A stretch of DNA of 64,000 nucleotides from the NCBI GenBank assembly GCA_022601195.1, contig JAHZIX010000017.1:310001-374000 (forward strand), given 5' to 3'. Below are positions 29,762 through 38,094 of this stretch, one piece after another. The stretch is from Deltaproteobacteria bacterium. GTDB lineage: Bacteria; Acidobacteriota; Thermoanaerobaculia; Multivoradales; JAHZIX01. The notes under the pieces are model-generated. The model searched no databases and was not told the DNA's origin. It was given only the letters and a program-made list of their open reading frames with translations. The translations under genes were made by a program, and so were the position numbers. Each line of letters begins with the position of its first letter. Position 1 is the stretch's first letter.

Positions 29762-30283
29762 CTAGCTGGCAGCTTTGATGGCCTGGCTACGCTTCGCCAA
29801 GCTACATTCCAAGGCTTCCTCAACCAGCTCGAGAGCTTTTTCTTCGTCGATGTTCTTGACGTGAGCAACTTCACTGACGATGAAGTACTTGGCCCGCTCG
29901 TACATCTTCTTCTCCCGGAAAGATAGGCTCTTTTTCTCACTCACCAAGCGTAGATTCTTTAGAACCTCAGCTACGTCGGTGAGATTGCCTGTCTTCATTT
30001 TGTCCAGGTTCTGCTTGTACCGGCCTTTCCAATCCTTGTACGTATCGATATTGCCGTCTTCGAGAATCGCGAAGAGATTGCGGATCGCCTTGGCGTCGCA
30101 AAGAGGGCGAAGGCCGACCAAATCAAGATTGGCCTTCGGAACCATTCCCTTGGAATTATTGGAGAGGAAGCGCAGGTAGAAATAGACCTGCTCGACGCCG
30201 TCGATACTCCCTTCCTCGATCTTCTCGATGAGACTGACCCCGTGGCTGGGGTAAACAACCTTCTGGCCGACCTTGAATGTCAC
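29762..30283 (-). CDS. carD: CarD family transcriptional regulator
   Basis: MTFKVGQKVVYPSHGVSLIEKIEEGSIDGVEQVYFYLRFLSNNSKGMVPKANLDLVGLRPL...RYKQNLDKMKTGNLTDVAEVLKNL. Confidence 0.9.
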   Translation of the reverse strand: MTFKVGQKVVYPSHGVSLIEKIEEGSIDGVEQVYFYLRFLSNNSKGMVPKANLDLVGLRPLCDAKAIRNLFAILEDGNIDTYKDWKGRYKQNLDKMKTGNLTDVAEVLKNLRLVSEKKSLSFREKKMYERAKYFIVSEVAHVKNIDEEKALELVEEALECSLAKRSQAIKAAS

Positions 30284-30472
30284 CTATGAGTTCTCCTATC
30301 CTGATCAGGTCGCGTATCGTTCTGCCGTAAACCAATGAAAGTAGACCACTTACCATCTATTTTATACAGCATTAAGGGGCCGCTTGTCAAGTTCTTTGTC
30401 ACCCACAGATGTCTAGGAATTCACTTCTAGGTTGACACCGCCCCGTTGAGCGCCTAGGATCTCGTTTCCCAC

Positions 30473-30559
30473 GCCGGAGTGGCGGAATTGGCAGACGCAG
30501 GGGACTCAAAATCCCCCGCCTTTACGGGCTTGAGGGTTCGAGTCCCTCCTCCGGCACCA
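30473..30559 (+). tRNA. tRNA-Leu (anticodon CAA), 3' CCA encoded
   Basis: GCCGGAG acceptor pairs CTCCGGC; anticodon stem GGGGA-CTCAAAA-TCCCC gives CAA; long variable arm; T-arm GGGTTCGAGTCCC; ACCA end. Confidence 0.95.
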
Positions 30560-31021
30560 GCTATCCACATCTCAGCGCCTACCACGCCAGCTGCTTCGTT
30601 CCAGATTTGCTGAAAAGAGACTTCTGAGATGAGGGCATCCCTCCGAACTAGAGTCGAATCCTGGGCTAGAAACGGTCGAGAATTCTCTAGCGTTAGAACT
30701 GCTCTAGAAGCGTAAGTCCCCTTAGATCCGATTCTTTCCGTGCTCCGTATCCCCGATTAGTCCCGAGCCCGATGTTCTCATCAACTTCGCTGCGAATCAC
30801 CGAAGTTGCCTGGAGCTGTTCGTGGGAAGGCGCCTGTCACGGAGCTGTATTCCGCCAGAGCCATAAAGCGAGCTTCTGACTGCATGGATTCATGTCAGAT
30901 GGGTGGAACTGTGCCTGGATACTTCGAAGGTCTAGGTTGGGCTAGAAGAGCAGCGATGCCGGGGCCGTAGAGTCACCAGGTAGTCTCAGCGGGTCTCCCC
31001 TGCTCGTTGTCTCTGATTTGC

Positions 31022-31057
31022 TGATCTCATCATGGCGCCCTGCGCTTTTGATGCAAC
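31022..31057 (+). promoter_or_regulatory. Conserved structured upstream element of the Cys7 secreted protein gene (copy A)
   Basis: TGATCTCATCATGGCGCCCTGCGCTTTTGATGCAAC, 31/36 identical to 40344-40379; nested inverted repeat CATC/GATG outside GCGC-N3-GCGC. Confidence 0.6.
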
Positions 31058-31090
31058 TCGAAATGGTTTGTTTTTCTTTGGAGAAATCTT

Positions 31091-31438
31091 ATGAAGATTA
31101 CCCTCACGCTAGCCGCCTTTTTGCTCATCGCCTGCTTTCCCAGCCTTCTCTTAGCAAACGACGATATGAAGCCCGTGGCGCCTACCGAAGGCGCCGAGAA
31201 CGCAGTCTTGGACGGAAGAGTCGATCCCATCTCGGAGGAAGGCACCGCGGAACCGCAGGAAATCGATCTTCAACCCCCGGCAGAAAGCGAGAAAACCCTG
31301 TCGTCCTGTCTCTTCTACAAAAACGTTCAGTGTTTCAGAGAGGGGGAAAGGTGCCGCTGCAATTTGACCACGGGTGAGCCGGCCGTCTGCCTCTGCACCG
31401 ATCTCATCATGGGCGGCCTTGTCTGGGTCTGCACCTAA
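31091..31438 (+). CDS. Small secreted Cys-rich protein (Cys7 framework), copy A
   Basis: Signal peptide + acidic spacer with EIDLQPP + CLFYKNVQCFREGERCRCNLTTGEPAVCLCTDLIMGGLVWVCT; framework C-x7-C-x6-C-x1-C-x9-C-x1-C-x11-C. Confidence 0.8.
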   Translation: MKITLTLAAFLLIACFPSLLLANDDMKPVAPTEGAENAVLDGRVDPISEEGTAEPQEIDLQPPAESEKTLSSCLFYKNVQCFREGERCRCNLTTGEPAVCLCTDLIMGGLVWVCT

Positions 31439-31476
31439 CTTAGATCCCTCTATAGATGAGGCAGGCGCGGCCTCAC

Positions 31477-31507
31477 CGGCCCTTTGGGTTTCCCAGAGGG
31501 CCGTTTT
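31477..31507 (+). terminator. Intrinsic terminator after Cys7 copy A
   Basis: CGGCCCTTTGGG-TTT-CCCAGAGGGCCG-TTTT. Confidence 0.75.
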
Positions 31508-31638
31508 CACAGAATTCTCTTTCACAGAGTCTCGAACCTCGCTGACGCATCGGCTCTCCCTTTGGGACGTTACTTGGTGAGAGTGGAAGGCAAACCGCCG
31601 ACCACATACCTATGACTTCGAACTGGGAGGAGACCCCC

Positions 31639-32265
31639 ATGACTGAGAGACTGTTGAGCTATACGACCAAATTGCTGCCGATCATCGCTGTGGCCGTGCT
31701 GTTTTTTACCAGCCAGCCGGTCCAAGCCTTCGATGGCTGCAAGGCAGTAGACTTCGACGACGACGGGGTGGTCTCCTTGTCAGACTTGGTGATCTTGAAC
31801 GACCCGAACGTCTTCGGGCAGCCGAACGCCCGCCTCGATGTCGACGGCAGCGGTGCGGTCGATCTAGCGGACTTCTATTTTCTGGCAGGTTTTATTGGCC
31901 AGACTTGTAGCGGATGCACTGCCAACCTGGTAAGTCCAGCTCGGCCTCCGGTGGTCGATGGGGCGGACCGTAGCGCTCTGGAAAGTGCCTACGGAAGGGA
32001 TTGCCGTGGCGATCTCAATCGGGACGGTGTGGTTGACGACGACCTCGATAACGATCTCTTTGGGGTCTACCTCAACAACCCCGCCCCACCGGGTTCGCCC
32101 CAGGCCCGTGCGGACTTCAACGAGGATCAGGTCGTAGATCTCCTAGATGTCAATCTTTTCGTAGCCATGATCGGTACCGACTGCACGGTGGATCTCAATA
32201 AGGATGGCGCCGTCGATACAAACGACCTGTGGGCGCTGCTCGCTGCCTGGGGACCATGTCCTTAG
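31639..32265 (+). CDS. Secreted dockerin/EF-hand-type calcium-binding repeat protein (paralog 1)
   Basis: Signal peptide ...VQAFDGC; loops DFDDDGVVSLSD, DVDGSGAVDLAD, DLNRDGVVDDDLD, DFNEDQVVDLLD, DLNKDGAVDTNDLWALLAAWG; alternative start 31612. Confidence 0.82.
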   Translation: MTERLLSYTTKLLPIIAVAVLFFTSQPVQAFDGCKAVDFDDDGVVSLSDLVILNDPNVFGQPNARLDVDGSGAVDLADFYFLAGFIGQTCSGCTANLVSPARPPVVDGADRSALESAYGRDCRGDLNRDGVVDDDLDNDLFGVYLNNPAPPGSPQARADFNEDQVVDLLDVNLFVAMIGTDCTVDLNKDGAVDTNDLWALLAAWGPCP

Positions 32266-32999
32266 GAGGTCACTACGCGGTGCGTGTGGGTATTCCCGCG
32301 CACCGCCTCCTCACCTTTCTCATCTCGCTGTCGAGTCTGCTCGCTGCGTCACCGTCCTTTGCCTTTGATGGCTGCCGAGCCGCCGACTTCGATGGCGATG
32401 GAGTCGTGAGCGAGGAGGACTTGACGCATATTCAAGGCGTCCTCATTGAGGGGTTCGGTGAGCGAGAGGATCTGGACGGTGACGGCTTCGTCACCGAAGC
32501 TGATGTGCTGTTGGTACAGCGTTACGCACGGCCCTGTGAGGATTGTCCGAGCATCGCCTGCAACGGTTGCCCGGCCGATTTTGACGGTTCAGGCCTCGTA
32601 GATGAGGAGGATCGGGAAGACCTCTTGAGGGCACTCGGTCACGACTGCCGCTTCAATCTCAACCGAGATGGTCTGATCTGCCCGTGGGACCTGAGGCTTT
32701 TTGGTGCTTACCTGGGGAGCCCTGAACCCCTATCCGTGGCAGCAGCACGAGCCGATTTCGATGGCAACGGCCAGGTCAACGAAACCGACATGTACATGCT
32801 CTCTTCGCGCATTCCGGAGAACCCTGAGGACTGGGATCGCCTTTGTGCCCGCGACCTCAACCACGATGGAATCGTCGGTGCAGACGATCTCTGGTTCCTT
32901 CTTGCCGAATGGGGTTCGTGCCCGGAGGAAAATGGTCACGGGGAGAGAGCCCAGTCTAAGCCCGACGTTTGCGATACTGAAGATCGGTTCATTTTCTGA
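32256..32999 (+). CDS. Secreted dockerin/EF-hand-type calcium-binding repeat protein (paralog 2)
   Basis: Signal peptide ...SPSFAFDGC; loops DFDGDGVVSEED, DLDGDGFVTEAD, DFDGSGLVDEED, DFDGNGQVNETD, DLNHDGIVGADDLWFLLAEWG; start overlaps the paralog 1 stop. Confidence 0.78.
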   Translation: MSLGGHYAVRVGIPAHRLLTFLISLSSLLAASPSFAFDGCRAADFDGDGVVSEEDLTHIQGVLIEGFGEREDLDGDGFVTEADVLLVQRYARPCEDCPSIACNGCPADFDGSGLVDEEDREDLLRALGHDCRFNLNRDGLICPWDLRLFGAYLGSPEPLSVAAARADFDGNGQVNETDMYMLSSRIPENPEDWDRLCARDLNHDGIVGADDLWFLLAEWGSCPEENGHGERAQSKPDVCDTEDRFIF

Positions 33000-33000
33000 G

Positions 33001-33822
33001 CTAGGGAGTGGGGCGGAGGCTCCTAGAAGAAGCCAGATAGAGTTTCTCTAGACGTTCATCCGCTGCCCGGGTTGCCGAGTGCTGCTCTCCCCGGGCGGCA
33101 GCAAGGTCGTTGCGCCCTTCAAGGAGCCAGGATTCCGCTTCGGCGAAGCGCTGCTGGCCTACTAGGCTTTGGCCCAACCAGCTCTTGGCCTCTGCCAACT
33201 TCCAATGCCCCTCAGCGAGACGGACCTGACGGATGGCCAGAGCCTCTCGGATACTGTCTTCTGCTTGCTGAGGATTCCCTCTTTGCAACTCGACCCTCCC
33301 TAGTCCTAGCATCGCTGAAGCGGCATGGGGATGTTCGGGGCCGAGGGCTTGCCGGGCAAGGTCGAGGGCCTGCTGGTAGGCTTCTTTGGCTTCTGCTCCC
33401 TTCTCTTGGCGCAGTTTCAGCTCCCCAAGTTTGAGCAAACTCGGCACGACACTGGGGTGATGAGGGCCCAACCCCTGCTGCAAAATGTCAAGAGCCTGGC
33501 CTAGGAGCTTCCTCGCCTGTGGAAACTCTCCGAGCTCCATCTTCACTACGGCGAGGTTGCTGGCAGTCCGGGCTACCGAGGGATGATTCGGCTCGAGTAG
33601 TCGAGTACGAAGCTCGAGAGCTTCCTGGAAGGCGGCCTCGGCTTCCTCGTAGCGCTCCGAGTTTCTTAGCAGGACCGCTAGAGTATTGAGCCCACCGGCG
33701 ACATAGGTACTTTCGTTGCCGAGCACTCGCCGGTAGGTCGCCAAGCCTTGCTCCATAGCCTCGATAGCCGGTTCGAGGCGGCCTCGCTTGAACAGTAGGT
33801 CGGCGAGATTCTGGAGACCCAC
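33001..33822 (-). CDS. C-terminal TPR part of a Ser/Thr kinase-TPR protein, out of frame with 33842-35809
   Basis: TPRs YEEAEAAFQEALELRTRLLEPNHPSVARTASNLAVVKMELGEFPQARKLLGQAL; continuous with the kinase ORF if one A is removed from the A8 tract. Confidence 0.75.
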   Translation of the reverse strand: MGLQNLADLLFKRGRLEPAIEAMEQGLATYRRVLGNESTYVAGGLNTLAVLLRNSERYEEAEAAFQEALELRTRLLEPNHPSVARTASNLAVVKMELGEFPQARKLLGQALDILQQGLGPHHPSVVPSLLKLGELKLRQEKGAEAKEAYQQALDLARQALGPEHPHAASAMLGLGRVELQRGNPQQAEDSIREALAIRQVRLAEGHWKLAEAKSWLGQSLVGQQRFAEAESWLLEGRNDLAAARGEQHSATRAADERLEKLYLASSRSLRPTP

Positions 33823-33841
33823 TGCAACATTCAGGCTGTCT

Positions 33842-35809
33842 TCACCGAGGCGAGCTCGGTAAACCGCCAGGGCTTGCCGGTAGAGCTTTTCCGCCTCGCC
33901 GTAGTCGCCGGTTTTTTTTCAGGAGCAATGCAAGGTCGTTGAGACTCTCCCCCACCTCGAGAGCATCGCTTTCGAAGAGGGCTTGCCGATTGGCTAGGGC
34001 TTGGCGAGCAAAGGGCTCCGCTTGATCGTAGGCTCCCCGCTCCCGCAGAACCGAAGCCAGGTCGCCGACGGTCTCTGAAACCTCTACGGATTCGGGCCCA
34101 AAGTGCTGCTGCTGGATCGCCAGAGCCCGCCGGAGGCTGTGCTCCGCCTCCTCCAACTGGACGGTCTTGCGTAGTAAGACACCGAGATGATTGAGGCTCT
34201 CGGCGGTTTCCGGAGCGTTCTCGCCGAGGGCCTGGGTGCGATTCTCGACCGCTTCCCTCAACAGTGGCTGAGCGCGGTCATAGAACCCCAAATTGCCGTA
34301 GGCGACTCCCACGGTATCGAGCATCCTTGCTCGCACCAAGGGCTGTTGTAGGAGCTCTCCATGGAGGCGAGACGCGGCTCGATCGAGGAGGTCGCGGACG
34401 CTGACATCCTCTCCGGACTTCCCGAAGGGGTTCGCCTCCTGTAGCAGCCCTGCCAGAAAATCGGCGACCCGCTCCGCCGCCAAAGCCTCTTCCTGCGCGC
34501 GCTGCCGCTGCTCCCGTGCTTCCTGTGCTTGCCAGGAAGTCGCCAGAAGCCCCCCTACCAACGATAGAACGACCAAAGCCGCCGCGATGGTGACGACCCG
34601 GTGCCGGCGCACAAAGCTGCCGACCTGATACGTCAGGGAGTCGGGCCGGGCGAGGACCGGAAGGCCATCCAGGTGCCGACGCAGATCTTCCGATAGCTGC
34701 TCTGCGGAGGAATAGCGCCTTTCGGGCTCCTTGCGAAGGGCCATGGCAACAATGTTGTCGAGGTCGCCCTCGAGGCGGCGGCGTAGCGCTCGCTGGTGGC
34801 GCTTCGTGGAACTTTCCCCAGCCTTGAAGCCGGTCCCTTGGCTCGCTCCCGGACTGGCGCCGGAGGCGACGACGGCGCTGGGGGATAGGGGTTCCGATTC
34901 ACAGACGATGCGCTCGACCTCACGCCGGTCTCGGCCGACCAGACTGTAGGGCAAGCTGTCGGTGAGTAGCAGGTAGAGAAGGACTCCAAGAGAATAAATA
35001 TCACTCGCTGTCGTAATAGGGGTATCCCGTAGCTGTTCCGGGCTGGCAAAGTCGGGGGTCATGGGCGACGAGCCGAAGGAGGTGTCTCCCGTGTGGAAAG
35101 GCACGTGGTCGGAACCGAGTAGCTTGGCGATCCCGAAATCCAACAACTTCGCTTCTCCGCTGGCCGTCACCAACACGTTCCCAGGCTTGATGTCCCGGTG
35201 AACGATGAGGCGACCATGAGCGTGGTGGACGGCATTGCAAACGGTGCGGAAGAGCTCGAGCCTCTGGCGAACCGTCAACGCCTGGTCCCTGCAGTAGCGG
35301 TCGATGGGCTCCCCTTCCACATGCTCCATCACGAAGTACGGCAGGCCGTCATCGGTGACCCCGCCGTCGTGTAAATGAGTGATATTTGGGTGGGTCAGGC
35401 TGGCGAGGATTTGACGCTCTCGCCGAAAGCGGTCGATGATCTCGGTGCTTCCCATGCCCCGCTTGACGACCTTGATGGCCACCTGTTGCTGAAAGAGATC
35501 GTCAGCACGCTGGGCCAGGTAGACCGCTCCCATTCCCCCACGCCCCAACTCACGGACCAATCGATAGGGGCCCACCGAGGAGCCTTCCAGGTGATCCAGG
35601 TCTTCCTCCCAAAGACCTGCTACCGCTTCTAAAGCGTGACCGTCGATCCACGGCAGGGAACGGCTATCGGCCTCCAAGAGGGAGGTGACTTCGGCAGCTA
35701 GGGTGGGATCTTCTCTACAAGCCTCGTCCAGGTAGGAGGAGCGATCGGCAGCGGGAAGGACCTGCGCCGCCTCGAAGAGCTCTTTGACTCGATCCCATCG
35801 CTTAGACAT
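33842..35809 (-). CDS. Ser/Thr protein kinase (Hanks-type) with TPR region, frameshifted near its 3' end
   Basis: VGPYRLVRELGRGGMGAVYLAQRADDLFQQQVAIKVVKRG...IVHRDIKPGNVLVTASGEAKLLDFGIAKLL...DFASPEQLRDTPITTASDIYSLGVLLYLLLT; start set at MSKRWDRVKELFEAA. Confidence 0.9.
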   Translation of the reverse strand: MSKRWDRVKELFEAAQVLPAADRSSYLDEACREDPTLAAEVTSLLEADSRSLPWIDGHALEAVAGLWEEDLDHLEGSSVGPYRLVRELGRGGMGAVYLAQRADDLFQQQVAIKVVKRGMGSTEIIDRFRRERQILASLTHPNITHLHDGGVTDDGLPYFVMEHVEGEPIDRYCRDQALTVRQRLELFRTVCNAVHHAHGRLIVHRDIKPGNVLVTASGEAKLLDFGIAKLLGSDHVPFHTGDTSFGSSPMTPDFASPEQLRDTPITTASDIYSLGVLLYLLLTDSLPYSLVGRDRREVERIVCESEPLSPSAVVASGASPGASQGTGFKAGESSTKRHQRALRRRLEGDLDNIVAMALRKEPERRYSSAEQLSEDLRRHLDGLPVLARPDSLTYQVGSFVRRHRVVTIAAALVVLSLVGGLLATSWQAQEAREQRQRAQEEALAAERVADFLAGLLQEANPFGKSGEDVSVRDLLDRAASRLHGELLQQPLVRARMLDTVGVAYGNLGFYDRAQPLLREAVENRTQALGENAPETAESLNHLGVLLRKTVQLEEAEHSLRRALAIQQQHFGPESVEVSETVGDLASVLRERGAYDQAEPFARQALANRQALFESDALEVGESLNDLALLLKKNRRLRRGGKALPASPGGLPSSPR

Positions 35810-35880
35810 CGCGACTTCTCCATGGCTGTTCCGCAGGGAAGCTTCTCCTAGGGTAACGTCCCAAAGGGGGACACGGTGCT

Positions 35881-36444
35881 TCACGGAGCCGTCAGGAGCT
35901 CACGTTTGAGCCAGGCCCGCGCGGAGCGCCACTCCCGGTCCACCGTCGAGCGGGAAACTCCCAACACTTCTTCGATTTCCCGACTCTCGAGACTGCCGAA
36001 AAAACGCAGCTCGACGATTCTCCCCTGCCGCTCATCCAACTTCCGGAGGCGGCTCAGCGCTTCATTGAGCGCCAAAAGCTCGTCGACGTTGGCTGCCTCA
36101 CCGGGCGCTCCGACGTCGGTCAAAGTCACTTTGAGGCTTCCTCCGCCCCGTTTGGCTGCTTGATGGCTCCGGGCATGTTTCATCACTACTCGGCGCATGA
36201 GATGAGCGGTGACCCCAATGAAATGGGCGCGGTTGCGCCAGTCGACCCGGGTCTGATCGATCAAGTGAAGGAAGGCCTCGTGTACCAAAGCTGTCGGTTG
36301 GAGAGTGTGATCGGACCTTTCCTGCCGCATGTACGCCCCAGCCAGGCGGTGAAGCTCGTCATAGACCAGGGGCAAAAGGCGGTCGAGGGCTGCCGCATCG
36401 CCCTTCCTCCAATCGGCCAAGAGCTTCGTCACATTCTCGGGCAT
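35881..36444 (-). CDS. ECF-type RNA polymerase sigma factor
   Basis: LLPLVYDELHRLAGAYMRQERSDHTLQPTALVHEAFLHLIDQTRVDWRNRAHFIGVTAHLMRRVVMKHAR...EVLGVSRSTVDREWRSARAWLKREL; start set at MPENVTK. Confidence 0.92.
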   Translation of the reverse strand: MPENVTKLLADWRKGDAAALDRLLPLVYDELHRLAGAYMRQERSDHTLQPTALVHEAFLHLIDQTRVDWRNRAHFIGVTAHLMRRVVMKHARSHQAAKRGGGSLKVTLTDVGAPGEAANVDELLALNEALSRLRKLDERQGRIVELRFFGSLESREIEEVLGVSRSTVDREWRSARAWLKRELLTAP

Positions 36445-36567
36445 TCCCGACCTCAAACCTCTCCCTGGGTAGCTTGATTTGAGCCTATTATGCCCATCGC
36501 AGACATCTTTGCCACCTCTCTCCCCCATTCCCTCGATGCTGATGGTGTCTCTCGACGAGCACTGACC

Positions 36568-37548
36568 TCAGCTGTCCAGGTTCGATCTGGAGCGAATCTC
36601 CGAAGGAGATCTCCCGGTGAGGTTTCGGATCAATCGTCGGAGCGTTGCGGGCTCTTCATAGCCAACCTTGAAGGTGATCTCTGAGAAGCTCCAGGAAGTC
36701 GTCTCCAAGAGATGCAGGGCCTTCTCCACTCGAATCCTTTGAACGAGTTTCAGAGGGGTCTCCCCGGTTGTATCCCAAACTCTCCGGGCTAGGGTGCGTT
36801 GCGAAAGACCGGCGGCCTTGGCCAGATCTCTCATAGCGAAGGACTCACCAACGTGTTCCCGTATCCAAGCATCGATCCTTCGAAAGTCTTCGCTGGAGCC
36901 CTGTAGGTGCTCTGTGATCATGTATTGAGCTTGGGAGGATCGTCCGTCGAGCAGCAAAAGGCTCGCCACCTCACGGCTGATGCGACCACCGAACAGATTG
37001 GTGACCAGAGAGAGGGCCAGGTCCATGTGGGCCATGGCTGCTCCGGCACAACGGATCCGATTGCCATAGGTCACCATCTTTCCAATCTGCAAGTCGACCT
37101 CGGGAAACCGCTCGCGAAAGGGAGAAGCTAGGTGCCAGGTCGTAGTGGCTTCGAAGCCATTCAGTAAACCCGTCTGAGCAATGAACCAGGTGCCGGTACA
37201 TGCCGTAGCGATTTCAGCACCTCGATGGTGCTGCTCGACCAGCCAGGATGTGACTCGCGAAGCACAGGCGCCCTGAAGAAGCGGCCCAAGAGTCTCTACT
37301 CCTCGTTCCGCCACGATCCCGGGAAGAACGATGACATCGGGTCCCCTGGAATCGCCAATCGCCCCATCTGGAGCCAAGGTCTGCCGCGACGCTGTGGTGA
37401 TGGGATCTCCATCGAGAGTCAAAGTGGAGACCAGAGACCTCTTCCCGGCAGCTTCGGGAGAAAGGCGAGCAGCCGTGCCGAGGACATCTCGCACGATATG
37501 AACAGCCGAGTCGAACACTTGGTCCAAGCACAGAATCGCTACCTTCAT
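36568..37548 (-). CDS. AraC-family regulator with N-terminal GATase1/DJ-1-like domain (FtrA-like)
   Basis: MKVAILCLDQVFDSAVHI...IATACTGTWFIAQTGLLNGFEATTTWHLA...and HTH MRDLAKAAGLSQRTLARRVWDTTGETPLKLVQRIRVEKALHLLETT. Confidence 0.92.
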   Translation of the reverse strand: MKVAILCLDQVFDSAVHIVRDVLGTAARLSPEAAGKRSLVSTLTLDGDPITTASRQTLAPDGAIGDSRGPDVIVLPGIVAERGVETLGPLLQGACASRVTSWLVEQHHRGAEIATACTGTWFIAQTGLLNGFEATTTWHLASPFRERFPEVDLQIGKMVTYGNRIRCAGAAMAHMDLALSLVTNLFGGRISREVASLLLLDGRSSQAQYMITEHLQGSSEDFRRIDAWIREHVGESFAMRDLAKAAGLSQRTLARRVWDTTGETPLKLVQRIRVEKALHLLETTSWSFSEITFKVGYEEPATLRRLIRNLTGRSPSEIRSRSNLDS

Positions 37549-37585
37549 GTGGCAAAAAATAACCGATACTTGTCTAAATTGCCAC
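37549..37585. promoter_or_regulatory. Inverted repeat GTGGCAA-N23-TTGCCAC between divergent AraC regulator and SnoaL-like gene
   Basis: Read directly, abutting the regulator start codon. Confidence 0.4.
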
Positions 37586-37645
37586 TTATGTCCTCCAAGA
37601 AGGATTCATATCCTCTATCTCACACTCACCACGGAGGAATGAGCC

Positions 37646-38032
37646 ATGAGTCAAGGGAATCGATCAACCGTCCTCGCCGCCGCACAAGAATGGAAGGATG
37701 CCTTCAACCGCCAAGACGCTGCTGGCTGCGCTGCCTGCTATACAGCAGATGCCACCATGCACGCGGAGCCTCTCGCAAGAGCGCAGGGGCGAGAAGAGAT
37801 TCAAACCTTCTGGCAAGGCCTGATCGACGCTGGCTTCCGGGATGTTGAGTACCTAGATCCCAAGGTGGAGCTTCTCTCGGACTCCAAAGCTCGTCTGACG
37901 TCCCCCTGGACCATGAACCGTGCCAGCGGCCGGATTCACAATGAGACATGGGAGTTGAGCTCGGAGGGCCAGTGGCTCCTGACCTACGATCACTTCGAGG
38001 TCCTGGAGCAGTTCGAAGACTCGAAAACCTAG
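37646..38032 (+). CDS. SnoaL/NTF2-like (ketosteroid isomerase-related) protein
   Basis: AAAQEWKDAFNRQDAAGCAACYTADATMHAEPLARAQGREEIQTFWQGLIDAGFRDVEYLDPKVELLSDSKARL. Confidence 0.85.
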   Translation: MSQGNRSTVLAAAQEWKDAFNRQDAAGCAACYTADATMHAEPLARAQGREEIQTFWQGLIDAGFRDVEYLDPKVELLSDSKARLTSPWTMNRASGRIHNETWELSSEGQWLLTYDHFEVLEQFEDSKT

Positions 38033-38094
38033 AATCTACGGTAGCGAACTGAGAAGGTCGATTTGCCGAAAAGCAGAGTCGAAGGGCAGGTATC

